Assembly (NCBI RefSeq): GCF_003315205.1
Contig: NZ_QNRR01000014.1
Coordinates: 99,384 to 163,383, forward strand
Origin: Roseimicrobium gellanilyticum
GTDB lineage: Bacteria; Verrucomicrobiota; Verrucomicrobiia; Verrucomicrobiales; Verrucomicrobiaceae
Direction: 5' to 3'
Length of the DNA stretch: 64,000 nt
Under the pieces are notes generated by a model. The model saw only the letters and a program-made list of their open reading frames with translations. It searched no databases and was not told the DNA's origin. Below are positions 9,849 through 18,918 of the stretch, in pieces; position 1 is the first letter of the stretch, and each line of letters starts with the position of its first letter. Both the position numbers and the translations under genes were made by a program.

Positions 9849-11324
9849 ATGTCTCCCGCCGAATACTTCACCCAGACGCGCCGCGATTTCCTCGCGACCT
9901 CCGCGTGCGGACTCGGCGGACTGGCCCTGGCGTCGCTGTTCCAGCAGGATGGCTTGCTCGCCTCGGAGTCCGTCCCATCCAATCCGCTCGCCACGCGCAA
10001 GCCGCACTTCGCGCCGAAGGCGGAGCGCTGCATCTTCATCTTCCTTGAAGGTGGCCCGAGCCAGATGGATCTCTTCGATCCGAAACCGCTGCTGAACAAG
10101 TATGACGGTCAGCCCCTGCCGGACTCGCTGGTGGGTGATCAGAAGTTTGCCTTCCTGCAGAAGGAGACGGCCACCGTCATGGGCACGAAGCGGGTGTTCA
10201 AGAAGCATGGCCAGTGCGGCATGGAGATCTCCGATCTGCTCCCGCATATCGCCACCTGCGCGGATGACATCGCGCTGGTGCGCTCCATGCACACCACGCA
10301 GTTCAATCATCTGCCCGGCCAGCTCATGCTGAACTGCGGCGCGCCGTTGCTCGGCCGTCCCAGTCTTGGCTCATGGGTGACGTATGGCCTGGGCAACGCC
10401 TCGCAGGAACTGCCCTCGTATGTGGTGATGGTGAGCAAGGGTCGCGGCCTGCCCGGTGGGAGTTCCACGTGGTCCAGCGGCTTCCTTCCCTCTCCTTATG
10501 GCGGTGTCATGTTCCGCAATGGCGCCTCGCCTGTGCTGAATCTTTCCAATCCCGATGGCATCACCACGGAGATGCAGTCCGCCAGTCTCGGTGCGCTCAA
10601 TGACTTGAATCGCCTGCGCCATCGCTACGTGGGGGATCCGGAGATTGCCAGCCGCATCAACAGCTACGAACTCGCGTTCCGCATGCAGAGCGCGGCTCCG
10701 GAGTTGGTGGACATCAAGGGCGAATCCCAGTCCACGCTGGAGGCCTATGGCATCAATCGCTCCGAGCCCCCCATCAAGAGCAACCTGGGCGGCATCGGTT
10801 TGTATCAGACTTTCTCACGCCACTGCTTGCAGGCGCGGCGCATGGTCGAGCGTGGGGTCCGTTTTGTGAACATCATCCACGCCTCGTGGGATCATCACAG
10901 CAGTCTGGATCCGCAACTCGCGCACAATTGCCAGATGGTGGACCAGCCCATCGCGGCACTGCTCAGAGACCTGAAACAACGTGGCCTGCTGGATACCACG
11001 CTCGTGGTGTGGGGCAGTGAGTTCGGCCGCACAGCGCTGGGTGAGAATCGCCCCGGCTTCAAGAAGGTCACGGGACGCGATCATCATCCCGGGGCCTTCA
11101 GCCTGTGGATGGCCGGAGGTGGCATCAAGGGTGGCCAGGTCTATGGGGAGTCCGACGACTTCGCGTGGAAGGTCGCGCGCGACCCTGTTTCCATCCACGA
11201 CTTCCACGCCACGATCCTGCATCTCTTTGGCATGGATCACAAGAGACTCACCTACCGTTTCCAGGGGCGCGACTTTCGCCTTACCGATGTACACGGCGAG
11301 GTGGTGAAGGGGTTGCTGGTGTAG
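9849..11324 (+). CDS. Second DUF1501 family protein, Tat-exported
   Basis: This 491-residue protein has an N-terminal twin-arginine motif (TQTRRDFLATSACGLGG). Typical DUF1501 landmarks are ERCIFIFLEGGPSQMDLFDPK, WGSEFGRTALGENR, GRDHHPGAFSLWMAGGG and the C-terminal FGMDHKRLTYRF. It begins 18 bp after the stop of the second cytochrome gene and ends the plus-strand cassette; the next gene is convergent, with an 8-bp gap. It is clearly diverged from the first DUF1501 protein, so the duplication is not recent. The partner relationship with DUF1549/DUF1553 is established by co-occurrence in PVC genomes; the chemistry is unknown. Confidence 0.92.
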   Translation: MSPAEYFTQTRRDFLATSACGLGGLALASLFQQDGLLASESVPSNPLATRKPHFAPKAERCIFIFLEGGPSQMDLFDPKPLLNKYDGQPLPDSLVGDQKFAFLQKETATVMGTKRVFKKHGQCGMEISDLLPHIATCADDIALVRSMHTTQFNHLPGQLMLNCGAPLLGRPSLGSWVTYGLGNASQELPSYVVMVSKGRGLPGGSSTWSSGFLPSPYGGVMFRNGASPVLNLSNPDGITTEMQSASLGALNDLNRLRHRYVGDPEIASRINSYELAFRMQSAAPELVDIKGESQSTLEAYGINRSEPPIKSNLGGIGLYQTFSRHCLQARRMVERGVRFVNIIHASWDHHSSLDPQLAHNCQMVDQPIAALLRDLKQRGLLDTTLVVWGSEFGRTALGENRPGFKKVTGRDHHPGAFSLWMAGGGIKGGQVYGESDDFAWKVARDPVSIHDFHATILHLFGMDHKRLTYRFQGRDFRLTDVHGEVVKGLLV

Positions 11325-11332
11325 CCGCAGTG

Positions 11333-12907
11333 CTACTTCGCCAGCGCCCGCAAGTCGTAACAAAGGATGCGCGGGCCGCTGCTCCCCATCGCCTGCTCAT
11401 CTTCATTCTGCATGACATAAAGCAGACCCCTGCTCACCGCAGGCAGGCACCAGGTATGGGGCGCAAAGAAGAGTGGCGCTCGCGCTTCCACCTTGGCGCC
11501 CGAGGGTGAGAGATCCATCCAGAGCAGCGAGCCCAGTTCACTGAGCACGAGAAACTTCCCATCCACCTTCAGCAAGCTGGCGCGCTGGATACCCAGCACG
11601 GGAGCACTGCCAGGCCTGCCGCCACGGCCCGGTCGTGCGAGCGCTGTCTCCTCCCAGATCACATCCTCGCGCCACTTCTCTTCGCCCGTATCTGCATTGA
11701 CACACACCAGCTTGGAGGACTGCTGCAGCTCCCCATCAATGGCATAGAGGTAGCCATCCACATACACAGGGTTCATCCAGTGCGTGGCGAGGCGTTCAGA
11801 CTTCCACACTTCCCTCGCTTTGAAGTTCTCGTCGAACTCCAGCATCACCCCGCCCAGCGGTCGCCCTTTGGGGTACGCGGTGGAAATGAAGACGCGGTTC
11901 TTCTCCGGGATGATCACAGGGGAACTTGCCGTAGCCGAAGTGTAATCATCCGCCCGCCAGGGGATGCGATCATGCACCGTGCCATCCTTGGCATCCAGGC
12001 ACAGCAGACCACCGGTGGCCGGATTGCTCTCGCCTCCTGTGAAGACAAAGACCTTCTTCTTCCCGTGCATGGTGGCAGCAACCGGTGTGGCATAGCTCGC
12101 TCCCCACGAGTCCTTCACGCCCCAAAGCAGGCGGCCCGTCTTCAGGTCAAAAGACCCCACGCAGAGGCCCGGTGTGGCCAGCTTGCGAGCACGGTCTTCC
12201 ATGTCATCATCGTCGAGGGCCATCTCACTCTTGCCACCCACATTCACAATGGCCATGCCGTCCACGAGCAATGCCGAGCCTCCATGCCCAAAGAAGTCCT
12301 GAGGCACGAGAAACTCCTTCCGCAGATCCCGCTGCCACGCCACGCGCCCTGTCTTCAAGTCCAGGCAGGTCATCATGCAGGTGACCCCCACTGTCACCAC
12401 GCGGCCATCCGCGATGGAGGGTGACCCGCGCGGGCCATTCGCATAGCCGAAGCGATCCCGGTAGTTGATGGGATACTCATGCACCCAATACCGCTGGCCC
12501 GTCTCCGGATGCAGACATTCGATGACCTCCTTGCCTTCCACGGCATGGAAGATCACAAGATGCTCGCCACTGATGGCGGGCGAGGTATAGCCCTCTCCCT
12601 TGCGCACTTCCCACACCTTCGGTGGACCACCTTCGGGCCAGGCATGCAGCAGCGGCGTCTCTGGAGAGATGGCGTCATCCTTGGGACCTAGGAATGAGGG
12701 CCAGTCACTGGTCACGGCATCCTTGGAAAGCGGCTTTGGCGCAGCATGAAAGGTGAGCCGGTCAAAGGCCTGCGGCCTGGGTGCTGGGGCCTCGCTGAGT
12801 TCCGCAACTTTAGGCGGGCTGGGATCCACACCGAAAGGCTCCGCGGAAATCGCCAGGCCTGCTCCTACACAGGTGAACAAGAGGATGGACAAAGCCTTCA
12901 TGCGCAT
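11333..12907 (-). CDS. Secreted PQQ-like beta-propeller (BamB-like) protein
   Basis: The chosen ATG (12907; a second one lies at 12901) begins a signal peptide (MRMKALSILLFTCVGAGLAIS). The open frame extends far upstream but has no such signal and is antisense to the next gene. The 524-residue product contains repeated propeller blades: DWPSFLGPKDD near the start, then CLHPETGQRYW, CLDLKTGRVAWQRD, SFDLKTGRLLWG and CVNADTGEEKW. These are PQQ/BamB-like WD-type repeats. A secreted quinoprotein or scaffold role is plausible, but no catalytic residues can be assigned. Its start is only 15-21 bp from the divergent Dabb lipoprotein gene. Confidence 0.83.
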   Translation of the reverse strand: MRMKALSILLFTCVGAGLAISAEPFGVDPSPPKVAELSEAPAPRPQAFDRLTFHAAPKPLSKDAVTSDWPSFLGPKDDAISPETPLLHAWPEGGPPKVWEVRKGEGYTSPAISGEHLVIFHAVEGKEVIECLHPETGQRYWVHEYPINYRDRFGYANGPRGSPSIADGRVVTVGVTCMMTCLDLKTGRVAWQRDLRKEFLVPQDFFGHGGSALLVDGMAIVNVGGKSEMALDDDDMEDRARKLATPGLCVGSFDLKTGRLLWGVKDSWGASYATPVAATMHGKKKVFVFTGGESNPATGGLLCLDAKDGTVHDRIPWRADDYTSATASSPVIIPEKNRVFISTAYPKGRPLGGVMLEFDENFKAREVWKSERLATHWMNPVYVDGYLYAIDGELQQSSKLVCVNADTGEEKWREDVIWEETALARPGRGGRPGSAPVLGIQRASLLKVDGKFLVLSELGSLLWMDLSPSGAKVEARAPLFFAPHTWCLPAVSRGLLYVMQNEDEQAMGSSGPRILCYDLRALAK

Positions 12908-12922
12908 GCCATGGTAGCCAGC

Positions 12923-13336
12923 ATGAAGTCCCATGCGAGTCTCTTTGCCGGAATGTGCGCCCTGATTTGCGCGTCCCTCTTCACCTCCTGCGCCAGCCTC
13001 TGCCCGGCAGGGAAGGCTTCTCCCGGCCAGGTGGAGCACGTGGTGCTGGTGTGGCTGAAGGACGCTGGCAATGAAGCCAAGCGCACCGAACTCACCGCCA
13101 CGGCGAAGGGCTTCCAGAAGCAGATCCCCGGCATCATCTCCATCAGCGCCGGAGCGCCCCTTCCCAGCGATCGCCCGGTCGTGGATGACAGCTTCGACCT
13201 CGGGCTCGTCATGCGTTTTGAAAGCAAGGAAGCCCTGGCCGCCTACGAGAAGCATCCAGTCCATGTGAAGGCCGTGAAGGAGGCGCTGGCTCCCGCCTCC
13301 AAAAAGCTCCAGGTGTATGACGTGGTGGTGCGCTGA
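12923..13336 (+). CDS. Dabb (stress-responsive alpha/beta-barrel) lipoprotein
   Basis: This 137-residue protein starts MKSHASLFAG and has a lipoprotein signal with lipobox LFTSC (Cys near residue 22), so it is likely anchored to a membrane. An alternative ATG lies four codons upstream at 12911. The remainder is a ferredoxin-like Dabb domain (about 35-137): VEHVVLVWLKD, PGIISISAGAP, SFDLGLVMRFESKEALAAYEKHP and a terminal YDVVV strand. Dabb domains are dimeric barrels, often of unknown role. The gene is divergent from the PQQ-propeller gene. Confidence 0.8.
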   Translation: MKSHASLFAGMCALICASLFTSCASLCPAGKASPGQVEHVVLVWLKDAGNEAKRTELTATAKGFQKQIPGIISISAGAPLPSDRPVVDDSFDLGLVMRFESKEALAAYEKHPVHVKAVKEALAPASKKLQVYDVVVR

Positions 13337-13451
13337 TGGCGAAATCGTCATGATCAAAAACTTCATGACGCGCGAATCACGTAGAAGAATCACGCAAGGA
13401 TCGCGCTTCTGTCATTGACTCTGGCATGGTCCTTGCCACCATGCGCGCCCG

Positions 13452-14018
13452 ATGTCTGCTTCACGAGCCAAGGAAGAGCCACTCTATCTCGTGCGCAACT
13501 CACCCATCCATGGGAGAGGTCTCTACGCGCGCAAGTTCATCGAGAAGGACACCTGGATCGTGCAATACGTAGGTGAGAAGGTCGACAAGGACGAAAGCGA
13601 CCGCCGCGCCAATGCCTTGCTTGAGTCCTCCAAGGATACCGGCGGAGCCAAGGTATACATGTTCATCCTCAATGATGAGTGGGACATCGATGGCGATGTG
13701 GACTGGAATGATGCCCGACTCGCAAACCACTCCTGCGATCCCAACGTGGAAGCGCAGACGTGGGAGGAGAAGGAGATCTGGTTCGTAGCCCTGCGCGACA
13801 TCCAGCCCGGCGAGGAGCTCACCTTCAACTACGGCTTCGATCTTGAGCACTGGGAGGAGCATCCCTGCCAATGCGGTACCAAGCGCTGCATCGGCTACAT
13901 CGCTGCCGAGGAATACTGGCCCACGCTGAAGCGAAAGATCGCCGGCAAGAAGGCGGCCAAGACGCGGAAGCGCAAGATGGCATCCTCTGCCACGGCGCTC
14001 GCCCAGGCTGGAGAGTAA
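13452..14018 (+). CDS. SET-domain protein lysine methyltransferase
   Basis: This 188-residue protein is almost entirely a SET domain. The SAM-binding GRGLYA motif lies near residue 22, the pseudoknot RLANHSCDPN near 95 and GEELTFNYGFD near 120. A post-SET cysteine cluster (CQCGTKRC) lies near 138-145. The C-terminal tail is Lys/Arg-rich (KKAAKTRKRKMASS), as in DNA-associated proteins. SET enzymes transfer methyl groups from SAM to lysine; the bacterial target is unknown. A -35-like TTGACT lies about 40 bp upstream. The nearest neighbours are functionally unrelated, so it is probably monocistronic. Confidence 0.88.
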   Translation: MSASRAKEEPLYLVRNSPIHGRGLYARKFIEKDTWIVQYVGEKVDKDESDRRANALLESSKDTGGAKVYMFILNDEWDIDGDVDWNDARLANHSCDPNVEAQTWEEKEIWFVALRDIQPGEELTFNYGFDLEHWEEHPCQCGTKRCIGYIAAEEYWPTLKRKIAGKKAAKTRKRKMASSATALAQAGE

Positions 14019-14106
14019 CGGCCTGCGGTACAAGGCCGAGGCCACGAGTCCATGCTTGCGCTTGACGGGCAGGTGACGCGCATGCAGGGCACTGGCGCGA
14101 CCTATC

Positions 14107-15453
14107 ATGACCCTGCCCAGCCTCGCCGCAGCCGCGACATCGGCCACTGACCACGCGTCCGTCCTGCCCTCTGCATGGATGGTGCTTCCGTTCGCAGGGT
14201 TGCTGTTGTGCATTGCACTCCTGCCGCTGCTCGCCGCCCATTTCTGGGAACGCCACTATGCGAAGGTGGCTGTGGGATTGGGCTCGGTAACCGCTTGCTA
14301 CTACCTCCTGGTGCTGCGTGACAGTCATGCGGTAATGCACTCCATGACGGAGTACCTCAGCTTCATGGCGCTCGTGGGCTCTCTCTTCGTCATTTCAGGG
14401 GGCATCAATATCGGCGTGAAGGGCGAAGCCACGCCGCTGGTGAATGTGGTCTTCCTTCTCTTCGGTGCCACCATCGCGAATATCATCGGCACCACAGGAG
14501 CTTCGATGTTGCTCATCCGCCCTTGGATCCGGATGAACAAGTTCCGCATCACTGCCTACCACATCGTCTTCTTCATCTTTGTGGTCAGCAATTGCGGCGG
14601 CTGCCTCACGCCCATCGGCGACCCTCCGCTCTTCCTCGGTTTCCTTCGTGGCATACCTTTCTGGTGGGTCATCCAGCAGGTGTGGCCGGCTTGGCTGCTG
14701 TGCATCGGCCTGCTGCTCGTGGTTTTCTTTGTGATCGATGTCCGCAACTTCAGAAAAGTGCCCCGTCAAGTAGCCGCAAAAGCGACGGCCGAGGAGACCT
14801 GGACCTTCCGCGGACTGCATAATCTGCTGCTGCTCGCACTGGTGCTGCTGGGAGTCTTCCTTCCTCAGCAGTGGAAGGTCGGCACTGAGGCGCTTCACCT
14901 GACTGCAGGCGCGCTGCTGATGATCGCAGCGGCCATCATCTCCTACCTCACCACAGCCCGGCCCATCCATGAGGCGAACGACTTCAACTTCCACCCGGTG
15001 AAAGAGGTGGGCTGGCTCTTCATCGGCATCTTCCTCACCATGATTCCTGCACTGCAGCTCTTGGGCTCGGGGCAGGGCATCACACTGGATACCCCCTTGA
15101 GCGTGTACTTCGCCAGCGGCTCTCTCTCCGCCTTCCTCGACAACGCACCCACCTACCTCACTTTCCTCGCGGCAGGCATGGGACGATTTCAACTGGATGT
15201 GAATCAGCCCGCCCATGTGCTGCAGTTTCTGGAAGCCCATCCCGGGTTCATCGTCGCCGTGTCGCTGGGCTCCGTGTTCTTCGGTGCCGGCAGTTACATT
15301 GGAAACGGCCCCAACTTCATGGTGAAGGCGATTGCGGAGAAGTCAGGGGTGAAGGCTCCCGGCTTCCTGAAATACATCTACGGCTTCTCTCTTCCCCTGC
15401 TGCTGCCCATTCTCGCCATCGTGGGTTGGCTCATGCTGCGCCACACGCATTGA
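14107..15453 (+). CDS. Sodium:proton antiporter, NhaD-like / ion transporter superfamily
   Basis: This 448-residue integral membrane protein has about eleven hydrophobic helices. The signature NCGGCLTPIGDPPLFLGFLRG near residues 160-182 is typical of NhaD/CitT/ArsB-type antiporters, as are DNAPTYLTFLAAG near 340 and GAGSYIGNGPNFMVKAIAEKSG near 395. The likely role is sodium-driven pH and ion homeostasis in the cytoplasmic membrane. The N-terminus (TLPSLAAAATSATDHAS) may be a short leader before the first helix. It lies 88 bp after the SET gene and 57 bp before the esterase gene. Confidence 0.86.
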   Translation: MTLPSLAAAATSATDHASVLPSAWMVLPFAGLLLCIALLPLLAAHFWERHYAKVAVGLGSVTACYYLLVLRDSHAVMHSMTEYLSFMALVGSLFVISGGINIGVKGEATPLVNVVFLLFGATIANIIGTTGASMLLIRPWIRMNKFRITAYHIVFFIFVVSNCGGCLTPIGDPPLFLGFLRGIPFWWVIQQVWPAWLLCIGLLLVVFFVIDVRNFRKVPRQVAAKATAEETWTFRGLHNLLLLALVLLGVFLPQQWKVGTEALHLTAGALLMIAAAIISYLTTARPIHEANDFNFHPVKEVGWLFIGIFLTMIPALQLLGSGQGITLDTPLSVYFASGSLSAFLDNAPTYLTFLAAGMGRFQLDVNQPAHVLQFLEAHPGFIVAVSLGSVFFGAGSYIGNGPNFMVKAIAEKSGVKAPGFLKYIYGFSLPLLLPILAIVGWLMLRHTH

Positions 15454-15510
15454 CTGGGGACACCACACCGAGCGCAAGAGGCACAAGCGGCTGTTCGTTC
15501 AGAAAAGGCC

Positions 15511-16350
15511 ATGTCCATGCGCCATCTTCTTCCCGCCCTCCTCGTTCTGGCTATCACCTGCTCCGCTCATGCCGAGCTGAAAACCGATATCGAATTTGCC
15601 AAGGTCGGCGATGTGAGTCTCACGTTGGACGTCCATGTTCCGGATGGACCTGGCCCTTTCCCCACGGCCATTCTGGTGCATGGCGGTGGCTTTACGAAGG
15701 GCGACAAGACCAGCTACATCACTCCCCTCTTCAAACCGCTCAACGATGCCGGCTACACCTGGTTCACCATCAACTACCGCCTCGCACCGCAACATCGCTG
15801 GCCCGCATGCCTTGACGATGTAGAAACCGCCATCCGCTGGGTGCGTGCGCACGCGGCGGAGTACAAGGTCGATGTGAACCGCATCGCCCTCATTGGTGAA
15901 TCCGCTGGAGGACACCTTGTTTCCATGGCTGGGACACGCGCTCAAGGGGATACTGCGGTGGCGGCCGTGGTGCCATTCTACGCGCCGCACGATCTCTTCC
16001 TCAGGGCACAACAACGCAAGGACGTCGGCGAAGGACTCGCAGGTCTTTTCGGCATCTCTCGTGAGGTAAACGACACCACCCTTGCAGCCTTGAAGCAAGG
16101 GTCACCCTTCTACCACCTCAAGGCTGGCCTGCCACCCTATCTCCTCATCCACGGTGACAAAGACGACAAGGTGCCCTTCGAGCAGTCCACCCTGTTCCAG
16201 GCCGCCAGCCGGAAGGTGGGCAACACCTGCGAGCTCATCACCATTCCCGGCGGTGGGCACGGCATGGGCGGCTGGAAGGCGGTGCCCGCAGGCGCAACCT
16301 ATGCGAATGAGATGATCACGTGGTTGAACAAGGTGATGGTGAAGAAGTAA
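15511..16350 (+). CDS. Secreted alpha/beta hydrolase (esterase, BD-FAE-like)
   Basis: This 279-residue protein has a signal peptide (cleavage near SAHA) and an alpha/beta-hydrolase fold. The oxyanion HGGGF lies near residue 57, the nucleophile elbow GESAGGH near 129-135 and the acid in HGDKDDKVP near 214. The catalytic His is in GGGHGMGG near 250. The fold resembles carboxylesterases of the BD-FAE/acetyl xylan esterase group. Export fits a role in breaking down extracellular esters or polysaccharide decorations. Two close start codons exist (15511 and 15517). Confidence 0.87.
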   Translation: MSMRHLLPALLVLAITCSAHAELKTDIEFAKVGDVSLTLDVHVPDGPGPFPTAILVHGGGFTKGDKTSYITPLFKPLNDAGYTWFTINYRLAPQHRWPACLDDVETAIRWVRAHAAEYKVDVNRIALIGESAGGHLVSMAGTRAQGDTAVAAVVPFYAPHDLFLRAQQRKDVGEGLAGLFGISREVNDTTLAALKQGSPFYHLKAGLPPYLLIHGDKDDKVPFEQSTLFQAASRKVGNTCELITIPGGGHGMGGWKAVPAGATYANEMITWLNKVMVKK

Positions 16351-16363
16351 GGACGGAGGTTCC

Positions 16364-16385
16364 AAAGGAGCGCAGGCACTCCTTT
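16364..16385 (+). terminator. Hairpin after esterase gene
   Basis: A seven-base stem AAAGGAG/CTCCTTT with an 8-base loop follows the esterase stop by 14 bp. There is no U-run, so termination is only suggested. Confidence 0.35.
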
Positions 16386-16404
16386 AAGAAGCGAGCCTTC
16401 CAAC

Positions 16405-16439
16405 AACAAAAAGGCGTGGAGCCGGAGCCCCACGCCTTG
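16405..16439 (-). terminator. Intrinsic terminator of EF-hand gene
   Basis: On the minus strand, a 9-bp perfect stem AAGGCGTGG/CCACGCCTT around a GC-rich loop is followed by a U-run. It lies about 35 bp past the EF-hand stop at 16472. Confidence 0.8.
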
Positions 16440-16471
16440 AATTCTTGAATCGTACAGCCGCCTCTTGCGCC

Positions 16472-17368
16472 TTAGTTTTGCGGAGCCGGTGCAGCAGGGG
16501 CCTCACCCTCGGGACGACGAGGACGCTCGCCTTCACCTTCAGGGCGCGGACGGGCACCGCCATCGCGGCCGCCTTCACCACCAGGACGGCGGAAGCCGCC
16601 GCCTTCACCGCCACGACCGCCGCCACCCATCATCTCACGCATCCGGCGACTCATCGCTTCGATTTCCTCATTGGAGATGTTTCCATCCTTGTTCTCGTCC
16701 ATCTGGGCAAACTGCTCTTCGCTCGCAGCGTGGAATTCTTCCTTGGAGACCGACTTGTCGTCGTTCTTGTCCATACGGCGCAGACGATCGCTGAGGAAGT
16801 TCATGCCACCACCACCACCCTGACGCATGCCGGGGCTGCCACCGCCTTCACCGTCGGGGCGGCGGAATCCTTCGGGACGAGGACCCCCTTCACCATCGGG
16901 ACGACGGAAACCCTCAGGACGGCGCTGGCCGTCGGGTCCCGCAGGAGGACTGCCCGCCTGCTCGCCACCGGGACGCGGACGCACACCGCCATCACGCTCA
17001 CCAGCGGCACCTTCAGGACGGCGCATGCCTTCCGGACGCTGCTGCGCCACATCGCGGGCGCGGCGCGCCATGTCCTCGGCTTCTGACTTCTCGATGAAGC
17101 CATCCGCATTGGCGTCGATCTTGGCGAAGCGATCTTCCGCCTCCTTCTTCGTGGAGCCCACAAACTCGTCCTTGGAGAGCTTGCCATCATTGTCGGCGTC
17201 CGCCCTCTTGATGAACTCGCCCACGCGATCACCGCCGCCGGGAGGACGTCCTTCACCACCACCACTGCCGGGAGGCGGAGGGGGAGGCGGCGCATCTTGC
17301 GCGAGCAAGGGAAGCGAGCCGCAGCTCAACGCGGCAGCCATGGTCAGGGCGAGGAATCTTGTTTTCAT
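16472..17368 (-). CDS. Secreted EF-hand protein with Pro/Gly/Arg-rich repeats
   Basis: This 298-residue protein starts at an ATG giving a signal peptide that ends near LLAQ (residue 24); the longer frame upstream lacks this. Four EF-hand loops are visible: DADNDGKLSKDEF, DANADGFIEKSEAE, DKNDDKSVSKEEF and DENKDGNISNEE. They lie in two pairs, separated and flanked by low-complexity repeats of the form FRRPDGEGGPRPEG. It probably binds calcium outside the cytoplasm. The N-terminal proline tract and the repeats suggest an extended cell-surface or matrix protein. A strong terminator follows. The function beyond calcium binding is unknown. Confidence 0.87.
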   Translation of the reverse strand: MKTRFLALTMAAALSCGSLPLLAQDAPPPPPPPGSGGGEGRPPGGGDRVGEFIKRADADNDGKLSKDEFVGSTKKEAEDRFAKIDANADGFIEKSEAEDMARRARDVAQQRPEGMRRPEGAAGERDGGVRPRPGGEQAGSPPAGPDGQRRPEGFRRPDGEGGPRPEGFRRPDGEGGGSPGMRQGGGGGMNFLSDRLRRMDKNDDKSVSKEEFHAASEEQFAQMDENKDGNISNEEIEAMSRRMREMMGGGGRGGEGGGFRRPGGEGGRDGGARPRPEGEGERPRRPEGEAPAAPAPQN

Positions 17369-17539
17369 CGGGGTGCTCAGTCTTGGTTTGGGTAACGGGG
17401 GGTGAAACTGCATTTGCCCGGGAAAGTTGCGAAAAAGGAACCCTGACCCGGCCTCCATGGCCGGGTCGGGATCACAGATGCATCGCAGGATGGACCCGGC
17501 GTGCGTGGCGGTGGTCAGTGGATGAGAGGAGACGACACC

Positions 17540-18868
17540 TTACTGCGCAAGTTCCCGAAGGAGGTATTCATTGAGGCGGATGCCCGCTTCGAAGTTCTCC
17601 ACAGGGAAGTTCTCGTTCGGCGCATGCGCCTGGCAATCAGGCAGGGCAAGCCCCAGCAGCAGGGTATCGACACCCAGTACATCCTTGAAAGCCTGCACAA
17701 TCGGGATGCTTCCTCCTTCACGAATCAATGCAGGCTTGCCCCCGAAGGTTTTCTCCAGAGCACGTTGGGCCGCCTGGCCAAACGGCGAAAACGGATCCAT
17801 GAGGTACGGCATGCCCGTGTGACCCAGCTCGACTTCAAGTCGGATGCCCGGAGGTGTATGGGCCTTCAAATGCTTCTCCACCTGCTTGAGGATTTCATCC
17901 GGCTGCTGATCCGGAACCAGGCGGAAGCTGAACTTCGCAAAGGCCTCACGTGCAATCACCGTCTTCGAGCCCTCTTGCTGCCAGCCACCACCGATGCCAT
18001 TCAGTTCCGCCGTGGGGCGCGCCCAGCGACGCTCCAGATCCGTGAAGCCCGCTTCACCAAACAATTCCGGCACACCGGTCACGGCCTTCGTTTCGGGTTC
18101 GCTGTCACCGAGGTTTTTCCATGCTTCACGTTCCCAGTCCGCCAGAGGCTTCACCGCATCGTAGAATCCGGGCACCTGCACGTGACCTGAGGCATCATGA
18201 AAACTCGCGATGATCCGTGCGATGGCGGTGATGGGATTCATCACTGCGCCACCCCAGATACCCGAATGCAGATCCGTCGCGGGACCGCGCGCAATGATTT
18301 CCGCACATGCAATGCCACGAAGGCCATAGGTGAAGGTGCCCACGCCGGGCGCGACCATGCCGGTGTCCGAGATCGCGATGACATCGCACTTCAGCAGCTC
18401 GCGATTTGCCGCCAGGAAGGGTTTCAAGTTGGGGCTGCCAATTTCCTCCTCACCTTCGAAGAGGCAGGTGAGATTCACGGGGAGGTCACCTTGCTCACGC
18501 AGGGTCTTCTCCAGGCCGCACACATGCGCCATGAGCTGGCCCTTGTTGTCTGTGGCGCCACGGCACCAGATCCGTCCATCCCGCAGCGTGGGTTCGAAAG
18601 GTGGCGTGCGCCATTCATTCACCGGAGCATCCGGCTGCACGTCGTAGTGCCCATACAACAACACCGTTCGCCTGCCGGGCACATGCTTGTTCTTCGCGAC
18701 AATGATGGGATGCCGCGGGGTCTCATGCAGGGTGGTGGCCAGGCCCATGGCCGTGAGCTTTTGCACCAGCCAGCCTGCACAGGCGCGCGTGTCCGCATTG
18801 TGCGAAGATTCCGTGGAGATACTTGGGAAGCGGAGCAGCGTGAAGAGATCGTTGAGTTCAGGAGTCAT
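17540..18868 (-). CDS. M20 family dipeptidase
   Basis: This 442-residue protein has the metallopeptidase family M20 landmarks. GHYDVQPDAP supplies a zinc ligand near residue 73. RGATDNKGQ near 105 and EGEEEIGSPN near 140 hold the catalytic Glu and further ligands. DTGM lies near 168 and DLHSGIWGG in the dimerisation/lid domain near 200. It resembles cytosolic non-specific dipeptidases (CNDP/PepV-like). No signal peptide is seen, so it is probably cytoplasmic. It is followed on the same strand by no close gene; the upstream neighbour (site-2 protease) is 50 bp away and co-directional. Confidence 0.9.
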   Translation of the reverse strand: MTPELNDLFTLLRFPSISTESSHNADTRACAGWLVQKLTAMGLATTLHETPRHPIIVAKNKHVPGRRTVLLYGHYDVQPDAPVNEWRTPPFEPTLRDGRIWCRGATDNKGQLMAHVCGLEKTLREQGDLPVNLTCLFEGEEEIGSPNLKPFLAANRELLKCDVIAISDTGMVAPGVGTFTYGLRGIACAEIIARGPATDLHSGIWGGAVMNPITAIARIIASFHDASGHVQVPGFYDAVKPLADWEREAWKNLGDSEPETKAVTGVPELFGEAGFTDLERRWARPTAELNGIGGGWQQEGSKTVIAREAFAKFSFRLVPDQQPDEILKQVEKHLKAHTPPGIRLEVELGHTGMPYLMDPFSPFGQAAQRALEKTFGGKPALIREGGSIPIVQAFKDVLGVDTLLLGLALPDCQAHAPNENFPVENFEAGIRLNEYLLRELAQ

Positions 18869-18918
18869 GATCAGAACAGGATGAACAAAGATACGCGCGT
18901 GTGCGATGGGCCGGGCGC

